Assembly: GCF_001458175.1 (NCBI RefSeq)
Contig: NZ_CYPW01000027.1
Span: 128,390-192,389 of the forward strand
DNA: 64,000 nucleotides
Reading direction: 5' to 3'
Origin: Shimia marina
GTDB lineage: Bacteria; Pseudomonadota; Alphaproteobacteria; Rhodobacterales; Rhodobacteraceae
The notes beneath the pieces were generated by a model, which worked only from the letters and a program-made list of their open reading frames with translations, ran no database searches and was not told the DNA's origin. Of the stretch, positions 34,785-43,893 are shown one piece after another. Every line of letters starts with the position of its first letter. Within the stretch, counting starts at the first letter, position 1. A program made the translations under genes and the position numbers.

Positions 34785-35240
34785 TTAGGTTGGCAGAGGC
34801 GCGTCTTTTTTGAGTTGATCCATGACAATCTGGCTTTGCACACGGCTCACCGCTGCATGTGGTAGCAATACTTCGTGAATCAATCGGTTGAGCGCATTTA
34901 AATCTTCACAGAAAGCGCGCAACAGATAATCCGCATCCCCCGTCAGGGTCCAGGCGCTGACAATCTCCGCACGGGTGCTGATCAGGCTGGCAAAACTCTG
35001 AGATTGCTCTGGTCCATGGGTGCCAAGCTGCACCTGTATGAAAGCCTGCACCGAGAGGCCAAGATGGCCGGGGCTCAGCCGGGCAATATAGCCTTCGATA
35101 TAGCCCTCTGCTTCGAGTCGCTGACGGCGACGCCCTGCCTGACTTGGCGAGAGATTGAGAATGTCTCCCAACTCCTGTGCGGTCAAATGGGCGTCTTTCT
35201 GGAGTGCGGTGAGCAGGCGCAGATCGGTGTCGTCAAGCAT
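34785..35240 (-). CDS. Lrp/AsnC family transcriptional regulator
   Basis: This 151-residue protein has an N-terminal helix-turn-helix (LTAQELGDILNLSPSQAGRRRQRLEAEGYI) and a C-terminal RAM effector domain (GLSVQAFIQVQLGTH, VVSAWTLTGDADYLL-like). It is divergent from the HPPD gene across 156 bases. Control of tyrosine catabolism by an aromatic amino acid is therefore likely but inferred. Confidence 0.9.
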   Translation of the reverse strand: MLDDTDLRLLTALQKDAHLTAQELGDILNLSPSQAGRRRQRLEAEGYIEGYIARLSPGHLGLSVQAFIQVQLGTHGPEQSQSFASLISTRAEIVSAWTLTGDADYLLRAFCEDLNALNRLIHEVLLPHAAVSRVQSQIVMDQLKKDAPLPT

Positions 35241-35396
35241 ATGCGGTTTTTCTGCGTAGATTTAAGTTCATGTGATCAGGATACGCGTCAAATGTAAATT
35301 TTGCACGTCACTTTGCGGTTATTACGCGGGTAGCACGCAGTATTCTGATGCTGAACAGGCATATGCCAAGTGGCTACCCAAAGGAGGAGACGCATC

Positions 35397-36494
35397 ATGG
35401 GCCCATTTCCCCACGACGCGCCGCGCGCAGAAATTTCCGATTATAACCCGGCAGGCACCGATGGTTTCGAATTTGTAGAATTCGCGCATCCAGAGCCCGA
35501 GGAGCTGCGCGCGCTCTTTGCAAAGATGGGCTATGCCCATGTGGCCAATCACAAGTCCAAGGCGATTGAGCTTTGGCAGCAGGGCGATGTGACCTACATC
35601 CTCAACAACGAACCGGACAGTTTTGCCGCGCGCTTTGTGCAGGAGCATGGCCCCTGTGCCCCCGCCATGGGCTGGCGCGTGGTAGATGCGCAGCAGGCTT
35701 TTGATCATGCGGTGGCCAAAGGGGCCGAACCCTATGAGGACGCTGATAAAACTTTGAACTGGCCCGCGATCAAAGGCATTGGCGGCTCTCTGATCTATTT
35801 CACCGATCAGTATTACGACAGCTCTCCCTTCAATGAGGAGTTCGACTGGCTGGCAACGTCTAAGCCGGAAGGGGATGGGTTTTTCTACCTCGATCACCTG
35901 ACCCACAATGTCTTCAAGGGCAATATGGACAAGTGGTTCAAGTTCTATGGCGATCTCTTTAACTTCCGTGAAATCCGCTTCTTTGACATTGAGGGCAAAT
36001 TCACCGGGTTGTTTTCCCGCGCGCTGACCTCCCCCTGTGGCAAAATTCGCATTCCCATCAATGAAGATCGCGGCGAAACCGGCCAGATAGTGAGCTATCT
36101 GAAGAAATACAATGGCGAGGGCATTCAGCATATCGCTGTGGGCAGTGACGACATCTACGCCTCCACTGATGCGATTGCCGAAAAAGGCATCACCTTTATG
36201 CCCGGACCCAACGATGCCTATTATGAGCTCTCCAAAACCCGGGTGGCGGATCACCAAGAACCGCTCGACCGGATGAAAAAACATGGGATTCTGATCGACG
36301 GCGAAGGGGTCCTTAACGGCGGTGAAACCAAAATCCTGCTACAGATTTTCTCCAAGACCGTGATTGGGCCGATCTTTTTTGAGTTCATCCAACGCAAAGG
36401 CGACGATGGTTTTGGGGAGGGTAATTTCAAAGCCCTGTTTGAATCCATTGAGCGCGAACAGATTGCCAGCGGCGAAATTCAGGCCGCTGAATAA
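35397..36494 (+). CDS. hppD: 4-Hydroxyphenylpyruvate dioxygenase
   Basis: This 365-residue Fe(II) dioxygenase converts 4-hydroxyphenylpyruvate to homogentisate in tyrosine breakdown. Two vicinal-oxygen-chelate domains are present. The iron ligands are His in LDHLTHNVF, His in GIQHIAVGSDD and Glu in PIFFEFIQRKGD. The AAGGAGGAGA ribosome site sets the ATG at 35397. A TCCAACC/GGTTGGA hairpin lies at 36512-36527 after the stop. Other homogentisate genes are not adjacent. Confidence 0.95.
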   Translation: MGPFPHDAPRAEISDYNPAGTDGFEFVEFAHPEPEELRALFAKMGYAHVANHKSKAIELWQQGDVTYILNNEPDSFAARFVQEHGPCAPAMGWRVVDAQQAFDHAVAKGAEPYEDADKTLNWPAIKGIGGSLIYFTDQYYDSSPFNEEFDWLATSKPEGDGFFYLDHLTHNVFKGNMDKWFKFYGDLFNFREIRFFDIEGKFTGLFSRALTSPCGKIRIPINEDRGETGQIVSYLKKYNGEGIQHIAVGSDDIYASTDAIAEKGITFMPGPNDAYYELSKTRVADHQEPLDRMKKHGILIDGEGVLNGGETKILLQIFSKTVIGPIFFEFIQRKGDDGFGEGNFKALFESIEREQIASGEIQAAE

Positions 36495-36622
36495 AACTGA
36501 CACAGAATCCTTCCAACCCCGGTTGGAGCGAGGGGAGCGTCGTCTGCCGAAAGGGAGGCGGCGCTTTCTTTTGGAATAAACAGGCTGCGCCGCACAGGTA
36601 CTATGCCAAGAGCAGCAGAGGA

Positions 36623-39286
36623 TCAGCCGTCTTTGGGCATCTTGAGTGTGACATTGCGCCCACCTTTGACATAACGCAGTTCACTTTCTCCAATGGCAGC
36701 GACCTTGCCGCCATCAATCCGGTCGCCCACCTGCACTTTCTTGTAGCGACCATTGGCCAGACGCACCAATGCGCGGCGGTTGGATGCCGTGCCGTAAACT
36801 CCAATCAAGCTTGTTTTCTTCAGGTTGATTGCGTTTTGGATGGTTGCCTGACGCGCCACAGAGGCGGTGGTTGGAATGCTTGGGGTTACCGTGGCTGGGG
36901 CTGGCGTAAGAGAGGTGGACAGGGACGGCACATTTTCGCTTGGTGTCGCCCGGCTCGCCAACTGGGCGATATTGGACGGCTTGATACGGGGCCGCAATGA
37001 GGTCTTCACCGCCAGTCGTGTGGGCGCTTGATCGGCGGCGCTGTCCTGTTGTGCGCTTTGTGGGCGCAGTTGCGGCCGAATACTCGCCAGTTCTTCCAGT
37101 GTGCGCCCGCCAAGCGTGGCGCGCTGGTTGTTTTCCACCAGATCGCTGGGGCGCAGTTTGGGGCGCACAGAGGCTAGGCGCGATGTGGCCGCCGGGCTCA
37201 GGACGCTGTCATCGACAACAATGCGCTTGGGGTAGGACGCAGGCACCACGGGCGGGCGTCCGGCAAAGACCCGCACACCTTCCGGCGACAGGGCCCCTTC
37301 GGGTACCGCCACCACCAGCCCGCGTTCATCCAGATCAAAGACGGTATCCGCAGCCACGGGATTGACCTGCGCACGGGGCAGAGCATCTGTGTTTAGTGAT
37401 CCTGTTGTGGGCAGAGCCACCGCATCAAAGGCGATGGTGTCACGGTCCACAGAGGCGATATAGATGTCATCGCTGGTCTCATCTGCAAGACCTGCTGGCT
37501 GTTCTGGTGCCCGCTGCCAGATCCCTGTCACCGCATATTGCGCCTCTGCCTCGGCCGGATCCAGTCGGTCATCCGCGGCTTGTGCATCCAGAAGCAACTC
37601 GACCTCTGTGCTGTCGGTGATCGCGTCTGTGCCAGACACAACGGTGTCAGCCTCAACTGCGCGCGACTCAACAGCAAGCGGCTCAAGCATCACGCCGCCC
37701 AGCTCTCCGCTTTCGTCGGGTGTCATTCCGTCGGGGCGGGTCACCACCAAAGAGAGTGCAGTCTCATCGGCATTCCCGGCGACAGCAGGCGCTGGCTCTG
37801 ATTCTGAGACGCCTTCAGGCACCGTCGCCATAAGTGTGGCAGTCTCATCCTCTGCGGCTGTCTCTGGGACAACCTCTGCCACCTCTGTGTCCTCCGGTTT
37901 GGAAAACAGTCCCGAAACACCCTCTTCCACAAACAACGAGGCCCAAAGTGCAACGCCACCCAGAAACACCAGAAGCAAGGCCATGAGTGTCAGGCCCAGA
38001 TAGCGGGGTTTGCCGCGCACTTCGCTCTGGCGGTTGCCAAAGGTGGTCAGCTTTTGGCGTTCATTGGCCTTGGCAGCTTTGCGGGCGGCTTTCTTGCCAA
38101 GGTTTTTTTTCTCAGCGTCACCCGCTGTCTCGGTTGTGCGTGGGGCAGGGGCCGCGCTGGCGGGTTTGCCCCGTGCGCTTGAAAATGTGCTCAGGGCAGT
38201 CTTGTTTGGGGCTTCTGCGTCTTTTGAGCGGGCTTGCGTCTCTTTGCCCAGTGTCTCTGTGGCCGGGGGCTCCTCTGACGTTAGCCCGGCAACCGCTTTG
38301 GTTGGGTCAAAGCGCAGCGCGGTCGCATTTTGGCGTGCAGTATCGCTGGGGATGCTTGGGGCGTTGGTGCCACTGACATCCGCCGCGCCTGATCGCGTGA
38401 CACCGGAGAGCCCGGTGCGGGCGGCGGCTGGCGCTTCTTTCTGGGCGCGAATGGAGGCAAAGGCCGCGGGAGCCTCAGGTTTGGCGCTTGCGGCATCGGC
38501 ATCCGGTTTATCAGGTCCTGCGGTTGGCGCATCTGGCGTTGTACCTTCTGCCTTTTCAGCCGTGCCCTTTTCTTCCGGCTCTTCTGGCGGTGCAGAAACC
38601 TCGTCCCCCGTCAGGAGCAGCGCGTCTTGATCTGATGCTGGCGTTTCTTCCTTGGCGGGGGGGGGCTCCGATGCGCCATCTTGCGCCTGCGGCGCCTCTG
38701 CAGGGGCTTCATTGGCTGGTTCAGGTGCTGCAACGATCGGCAGCGGGCCCTCACCGATGATCTCTATCACCGCCGGGTCATGGCGTATCTGAAGCCCCTG
38801 AGCCTCAGCGGCCTGTGTTGGCCCAAAGTCCGGCGCCGCGCCAAAATCCACCGGGCGGGGAATGGCTGAAAAATTCACCGGGTTGAAATCATGTTCCACT
38901 GCAAAAGCCTCGGCTTCCTGCAATGTGTCTCGTGCCACCGCAGCAACCTGTGGCGTGCCGCCCTGAATGCTGAGATCAAACACCAGTTCGTCAATTTTGT
39001 AAGGCGTGCTTGCTTCCAATGCATCCTGAGCGGCGAGGCGTCGTTTTTTCTCGTTCATCCGCGCCGTGGGCAGGTCCAGATATTTGATCTGATCGTTGGG
39101 CAGAAGGACAGTGGTCTGAAAATCTTCACCGCTCATATCAACGGCCATCTGGCGCAAGCCAGCAAGCGCTGCGTTCAGATCGTCACTTTCAAGCGCAACC
39201 TCGCTCAACAGATGCCAGCCGCCTTGAACGCGGGTCAGCAGACGAATGCCTTCAAAAGACAGGGTGAGCGCAAGATCCGGCGTCAT
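36623..39286 (-). CDS. Large single-pass protein resembling fused GspL/PilM-like and PilP/GspC-like parts
   Basis: The protein has 887 residues. Residues 1-150 look like a PilM/GspL actin-fold part (LALTLSFEGIRLL, TTVLLPNDQIKYLDLP, YKIDELVFDLS). A long Ala/Pro/Glu linker and a basic patch (KKAARKAAKANERQK) precede one membrane helix at 428-452. The periplasmic part is disordered, with three S-x-RP-x-(L/I)-x-P motifs at about 706, 736 and 763. It ends in a compact domain at 812-884 (LIGVYGTASNRRALVRLANGRYKKVQVGDRIDGGKV split here as GVYG and VQVGDRIDGG) like the homology region of PilP/GspC. No pilus or secretion gene is adjacent. The assignment is by resemblance only. Confidence 0.6.
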   Translation of the reverse strand: MTPDLALTLSFEGIRLLTRVQGGWHLLSEVALESDDLNAALAGLRQMAVDMSGEDFQTTVLLPNDQIKYLDLPTARMNEKKRRLAAQDALEASTPYKIDELVFDLSIQGGTPQVAAVARDTLQEAEAFAVEHDFNPVNFSAIPRPVDFGAAPDFGPTQAAEAQGLQIRHDPAVIEIIGEGPLPIVAAPEPANEAPAEAPQAQDGASEPPPAKEETPASDQDALLLTGDEVSAPPEEPEEKGTAEKAEGTTPDAPTAGPDKPDADAASAKPEAPAAFASIRAQKEAPAAARTGLSGVTRSGAADVSGTNAPSIPSDTARQNATALRFDPTKAVAGLTSEEPPATETLGKETQARSKDAEAPNKTALSTFSSARGKPASAAPAPRTTETAGDAEKKNLGKKAARKAAKANERQKLTTFGNRQSEVRGKPRYLGLTLMALLLVFLGGVALWASLFVEEGVSGLFSKPEDTEVAEVVPETAAEDETATLMATVPEGVSESEPAPAVAGNADETALSLVVTRPDGMTPDESGELGGVMLEPLAVESRAVEADTVVSGTDAITDSTEVELLLDAQAADDRLDPAEAEAQYAVTGIWQRAPEQPAGLADETSDDIYIASVDRDTIAFDAVALPTTGSLNTDALPRAQVNPVAADTVFDLDERGLVVAVPEGALSPEGVRVFAGRPPVVPASYPKRIVVDDSVLSPAATSRLASVRPKLRPSDLVENNQRATLGGRTLEELASIRPQLRPQSAQQDSAADQAPTRLAVKTSLRPRIKPSNIAQLASRATPSENVPSLSTSLTPAPATVTPSIPTTASVARQATIQNAINLKKTSLIGVYGTASNRRALVRLANGRYKKVQVGDRIDGGKVAAIGESELRYVKGGRNVTLKMPKDG

Positions 39287-39437
39287 GGAGCAGCCCCAGC
39301 AAGATGTTTAACAGAGAGCGCGAGCCCTCACAGAATGGCTGAATTTATAGCAAGTTATCGCCGAAGGGGAAGCGAAAGCAGAGCCAAGGCCCGCGTCGGC
39401 ATACAATCGCCAAACCAACAGGTGAGAAGTGCAAACA

Positions 39438-39470
39438 AAAGCGCCCCAAACCGCAAGGTTGGGGCGCTTT
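39438..39470. terminator. Bidirectional terminator
   Basis: AAAGCGCCCCAA pairs perfectly with TTGGGGCGCTTT around nine bases. It serves the metY-like gene on the minus strand, whose stop is 21 bases away. Confidence 0.88.
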
Positions 39471-39491
39471 CTTTTCAGATGCAAAGGCGTC

Positions 39492-40784
39492 TTATGCGTG
39501 TGCCGCTTTCAGCGCCTGATCCAGATCCGCAATCAGATCCTCACTGTTTTCAATGCCGATGGAGATCCGCACCACATTTGGACCGGCTCCAGCTGCTTCC
39601 TGCTGCTCGGGGGTCAACTGACGGTGGGTGGTGGAGGCAGAGTGGATCACAAGGCTGCGTGCGTCACCAAGGTTGGCCACATGCGAGAAGATCTCAAGGC
39701 TGTCCACAAACTTAACGCAGGCGTCATAGCCACCTTTCAGGGCCACGGTGAACAGACCTCCTGCACCTTTGGGGCAAATGCGCTCCACACGGTCGTGATA
39801 GGGAGAGCTCTCAAGCCCGGCATAGGTCACGTAATCCACCAGATCATGGCCTTCCAGCCAGCCCGCAACCGTTTTGGCGTTTTCCACATGGCGCTCCATA
39901 CGCAGCGACAGGGTTTCAATCCCCATCAGCGTATAATGCGCCGCTTGTGGGTTCATGGTCATGCCCAGATCCCGCAGACCAATCGCAATGCCATGGAAAG
40001 TGAAGGCCAACGGGCCGAAAGTTTCATGGAACTTCAGGCCGTGATAGGCGGGCTCTGGCTGGCTCAGGGATGGGAATTTATCGCTGGCGGACCAGTCAAA
40101 ATTGCCGCTGTCCACGATGCAGCCGCCGGTGACGGTGCCATTGCCGGTCAGATATTTGGTTGTGGAATGCACAACCAATGTGGCGCCCAGCTTGATGGGG
40201 TTGCACAGATATGGCGTCGCAGAGGTGTTGTCCACGATCAGAGGTACGCCTGCGCCATCGGCCACTTTGGCCAGCGCTTCGATATCGCTGATGTAGCCGC
40301 CGGGGTTCGCGATGCTCTCACAGAAGACCGCGCGGGTGTTCTCATCAATCGCCGCCGCAACCGCGTCCAGATCATCGGTGTCGACAAATTTCGCAGACCA
40401 GCCAAAACGTTTGATGGTCTGGCTGAACTGGGTGATGGTGCCACCGTACAGGCGGTTGGAGGCCACCACATTGCAACCCGGCTGCATCAGCGGGAAGAGC
40501 GCCATGATCTGTGCCGCATGGCCAGAGGAACAGCAGACGGCGCCAACTCCCCCTTCAAGCGTGGCGATGCGTTCTTGCAGCACTGCCACGGTCGGGTTGG
40601 TGAGGCGGGAGTAGATATATCCCACTTCCTGCAGATTAAAGAGTGCGGCAGCATGCTCTGCGTCGCGAAACACAAAGGCGGTGGATTGATAAATCGGGGT
40701 CTGCCGGGCTCCGGTGGCCGGATCCGGGCGGGCACCTGCGTGAATTTGCAACGTGTCAAAACCAAAATTGGCAGCTTCGGACAT
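39492..40784 (-). CDS. metY: O-acetylhomoserine sulfhydrylase (aminocarboxypropyltransferase)
   Basis: This 430-residue PLP enzyme of the Cys/Met metabolism family makes homocysteine from O-acetylhomoserine and sulphide. PLP contacts are visible in SSGHAAQI, VDNTSATPYL and the lysine of VHSTTKYLTGNG. GGAGG seven bases before the ATG at 40784 sets the start. The first 130 bases upstream could fold, but I could not match a SAM riboswitch. The gene sits alone between a terminator and an empty stretch. Confidence 0.9.
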   Translation of the reverse strand: MSEAANFGFDTLQIHAGARPDPATGARQTPIYQSTAFVFRDAEHAAALFNLQEVGYIYSRLTNPTVAVLQERIATLEGGVGAVCCSSGHAAQIMALFPLMQPGCNVVASNRLYGGTITQFSQTIKRFGWSAKFVDTDDLDAVAAAIDENTRAVFCESIANPGGYISDIEALAKVADGAGVPLIVDNTSATPYLCNPIKLGATLVVHSTTKYLTGNGTVTGGCIVDSGNFDWSASDKFPSLSQPEPAYHGLKFHETFGPLAFTFHGIAIGLRDLGMTMNPQAAHYTLMGIETLSLRMERHVENAKTVAGWLEGHDLVDYVTYAGLESSPYHDRVERICPKGAGGLFTVALKGGYDACVKFVDSLEIFSHVANLGDARSLVIHSASTTHRQLTPEQQEAAGAGPNVVRISIGIENSEDLIADLDQALKAAHA

Positions 40785-41016
40785 CTCTTTTCCTCCAATA
40801 ATTTCTTGGCTGTAAGTGTTAGGCACAGTCCATCGGCGGCGCAACCAATCACGCAGCTGTGAGCTCTGTTAAGGCGAAAATTCCCTTGCGAAGAGGAACG
40901 CCATAATTGTGTCCGCACTCAGCCTGCGATTTGAGATTGTTTTTGGCGCAGGGCGTCGGCTCTGAAGCCATAGGTTTTCCGCATGCCAATCTCATTCACT
41001 CTCTAGATTCAGTGAT

Positions 41017-42021
41017 CTATCGCAGCCAATAGCCGTTCTTTCTAAGGGTGTTCCGGATCACCTGTTCGCGACGCGGCAGGTTGTTCTGATCAAACAGCGC
41101 CCGCGCTTTGTGTCCGCGTTTCTGATAGATCATGCGTTTGAAAGGGTCATATTGCTTGAGCACTTTCTTGATCCGGTTGGGGGCAGTCACTTCTTCCAGT
41201 GTTGTAACCACAGCATCACTCTCACGTGCATAAAGCAGCGGCATCAAACGATAATGGCAGCTTGTAGCCCCATCCAGATACCCCGGAGCCAGCGCATCAC
41301 GCCCCCCGCCTAGTCCGTGAATGACCAACGGCAAGGCCACCTGATCCAGCCAGGGCGACAAGGTCTGGCTGGCCAACTCATCAGGTGGGTCATTGCGAAT
41401 GCTCGTGGCATACTCCAGAAAACGATCCCCAAAGAGCTTGGGGCATTTGTAATAGAAGAACCCGGCATTGAAGTAGAGATACCGCCGCCAGTATTCATCC
41501 GGTTGGCTGAGATCGAGAGAGCTCTCAAAATCCAGATCAAAGCGATCGTAGAGGGATTTCCAGATCGCGGCATAACCAGGCCCATAGAGCGGTGGCTCAG
41601 GCCATGTGCCTTCAACCCGAAGAGAGGCCGCTGGCCGGTCAAAATCAAACGGCACCGTACTCAGATCATCCAGGATCAGCGTATCGCTGTCAAAAAAGAC
41701 AAACGGCTCTCCCTCGGGCAATGCTTGTAGCAGCTCGATCTTGTTGCCAAAAGGGTAGCCTTCGCCAAACACATGATTTTCAAAAGGCAAAATTTCCGCG
41801 TCCAGCGCGGTGAGCAACGCACGTACATCGGGATTGCCGATCCGCACATCGCTTTCCCAGCGCGGTCCGGGCTGCGGTTCCGCCACAAAAAGGCGGCCTT
41901 TGAAGTTCGGAGATTTTGCCCTCAAAGAGGCGGCAAAAAGCGCGGCTTCATATTGCAGGCGGCCATTTTGGCCAACCACCACCACGTTGAAATTCTGCGC
42001 TATCGGGGCTTGTTTGGCCAT
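41017..42021 (-). CDS. Glycosyltransferase-like protein (GT-A type DxD motif)
   Basis: This 334-residue protein has a nucleotide-sugar-type core: an N-terminal Rossmann-like strand (FNVVVVGQNGRLQYEAALFAASL), then FVFFDSDTLIL with a DSD metal motif, FNAGFFYYKCPKLFGDRF and WLDQVALPLVI. The order matches GT-A glycosyltransferases of the GT8 or galactosyl type. I do not recognise the exact family. No signal peptide is seen. It has no polysaccharide genes around it. Confidence 0.6.
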   Translation of the reverse strand: MAKQAPIAQNFNVVVVGQNGRLQYEAALFAASLRAKSPNFKGRLFVAEPQPGPRWESDVRIGNPDVRALLTALDAEILPFENHVFGEGYPFGNKIELLQALPEGEPFVFFDSDTLILDDLSTVPFDFDRPAASLRVEGTWPEPPLYGPGYAAIWKSLYDRFDLDFESSLDLSQPDEYWRRYLYFNAGFFYYKCPKLFGDRFLEYATSIRNDPPDELASQTLSPWLDQVALPLVIHGLGGGRDALAPGYLDGATSCHYRLMPLLYARESDAVVTTLEEVTAPNRIKKVLKQYDPFKRMIYQKRGHKARALFDQNNLPRREQVIRNTLRKNGYWLR

Positions 42022-42353
42022 GTGTTCTGCTGCTCTGCACGATCAATTTTTGCAACTATACGCCCGCCACCATCCCGGCAAAAGCAGTCAATTGCATTTT
42101 TCTGAATTGATTTGAGGGGTTGGCGGTTAAATGCCGGTGGCTGCGGTGATGTCCGCGAAGGCAGGCGTGAGGATTTGACCATGTGCATGGACTCTTAGTT
42201 TGAGGGAGATGCATTACTTGGATTTGATCCGCATGACCCATTATTTTGACAAGACCGTTTGTCGAGGAGCACTCATTGGATCTGTGCGCTGGAAGCAAGA
42301 CAGCAGTGGTTCGCGCGAAATTGACCGCCCCCGTCAGTGACGCGGCCTGGTTT
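42022..42353. other. 332-base intergenic stretch, no gene seen
   Basis: Short open frames on both strands lack a usable ribosome site or a recognisable product. The best is 44 codons from 42209 on the plus strand, with GAGGGAG directly against the ATG. No hairpin or repeat stands out. Confidence 0.5.
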
Positions 42354-43625
42354 TCACCCGGCCTTCTCATCCTTCTCGGCCTTTAGCGAGAGGATCACCG
42401 CCGATAGAACTGTGGCCACGATCCCGGCGGCAAACCCATTATTGTACAGGTTCAGCCCAGCATGTAGCACCCCCACCGACTGCGCCACAGAGGCATGAAT
42501 CATCCCCGTCATCACTCCCCAGTGCCATCCAAATCGTCCCGCCATTGGGGCCAAGGAGGTGGAAAAGAGCGCCGCCAGTATAAGGCCCGGTGTCGTGAGA
42601 TCCGCGCCTTTCAATAGGCTCAGGGCCACAACTCCGGCCACGATAGGAGCGCAGTTCCACAGATGTTTGCCAAAGGCGCCGAACCCCACCACCGAGAAAA
42701 TCGCCGCCAGGGTTGGCCCGTTCAACACGCTGCCCATGCCCAGAATGACCCCCGTGGCACAAAGCCCCAGAAGCCCCATATTCACCAGCACCACGCCATC
42801 GCCCAGTTCTGCGGCAAAATCACTTGGCGCCAGCCCTGACCGCGCATGCAGATCCGGGAGCCTTTGAATGCACTCTGGCTCCACCACCAGACCAATCAGC
42901 AGAAAGCTCGCAAACATCCCGATGACAAAGGGGGCCAAAACGGCGGTCTGTTCTGTCTCCCAGAGAAACACCGGCTCAGGCACAAACCCGAAAGACAGAA
43001 ACAAAGACACCACCAGCACCCCGAGCATGCCTGCGGTAAACCCCATATTGTAAAGATTGTGCCCTTCATGCGCCTTAAAAAGCTGCGCCGCAATGGGCGG
43101 CATCACAAACCCCATAAGCGTGCCCACAGTCAGGGCCAAAGGCAGGCGAATGAACAGTTCCAGCCGACTGCTGAACAGAATTTCAGACACCACCGGTGCC
43201 AGCGCGCAGCCAAAAAATGCGGTGTTCAGATGATCGGCAAACGGCTGGCCTTTGAAGCGGGCGTGGAGAAACACCCCCGCCAGAATGGGCCAGATGTTGA
43301 GGAGGTTTTTGCCAAACAGGCCAAAGCCAAGCACCAGAAACAGACAGGCCACCGCCGCGCCGCCCACCGCAGCCCCTGTGCGCCAATAAAACATCGCGGC
43401 AATGCACAGCAGCAAACCGGCGTTGAGCATCGCGCCGCCAACCCCACCGACGGCCATATAGTCGGTCATCAGCATATCGCGCACCGTGAGGATCTGCCAA
43501 ACCCCTTGCAGCGCCTGTGCCGGTCCCGAAGTCACCAACCCATAAAGAATAAAACATCCAGCCAGCGCCGATATCATGCACAGCCGCATACCGCTGGACA
43601 GCACCTTTGGCGAAGACCGCATCAT
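42354..43625 (-). CDS. DUF1576 polytopic membrane protein
   Basis: This 423-residue protein has about ten hydrophobic helices in two similar halves. The FGKNLLNIWPILAGVFLHA segment near residue 104 is echoed by FGKHLWNCAPIVAGVVAL near 318, and HNLYNMGFTAGMLGVL by LNLYNNGFAAGIVATV. This internal duplication is typical of DUF1576, a family of unknown function that is probably a transporter. No partner gene is adjacent. Confidence 0.85.
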   Translation of the reverse strand: MMRSSPKVLSSGMRLCMISALAGCFILYGLVTSGPAQALQGVWQILTVRDMLMTDYMAVGGVGGAMLNAGLLLCIAAMFYWRTGAAVGGAAVACLFLVLGFGLFGKNLLNIWPILAGVFLHARFKGQPFADHLNTAFFGCALAPVVSEILFSSRLELFIRLPLALTVGTLMGFVMPPIAAQLFKAHEGHNLYNMGFTAGMLGVLVVSLFLSFGFVPEPVFLWETEQTAVLAPFVIGMFASFLLIGLVVEPECIQRLPDLHARSGLAPSDFAAELGDGVVLVNMGLLGLCATGVILGMGSVLNGPTLAAIFSVVGFGAFGKHLWNCAPIVAGVVALSLLKGADLTTPGLILAALFSTSLAPMAGRFGWHWGVMTGMIHASVAQSVGVLHAGLNLYNNGFAAGIVATVLSAVILSLKAEKDEKAG

Positions 43626-43893
43626 CGCTGCTCACATCCTCCCAGATCCCTGCGCAAGCCTGTCTAAATGCAAGTTTCCCTGCCGGCGCCCGGTCAATCA
43701 ACCACGCCGTAGCGGCAACCTGCGATAAAACGGGGGGGCTGCCTCCCCACTCGCAATTGCGGCCGAGTTTCCTGAAAATTTAGATCATTCTACGATAGTC
43801 ACCTGAGAAAGCGGGCTGGTTTTTCCCAATGAGCGTCGCTCCAAACCATGCGGAAAAAGCAGGCGTTTGACAGCTTCTTCCGCAATTGTGTTT

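Noticed and set aside
39429-40862. 477-codon plus-strand frame
   Set aside because: Antisense of the metY gene.
40785-40920. SAM-II riboswitch upstream of metY
   Set aside because: The leader has some pairing (CACAG/CTGTG, CCAA/TTGG near the ribosome site) but I could not fit the conserved SAM-II core. A search with the RF00521 and related models would decide.
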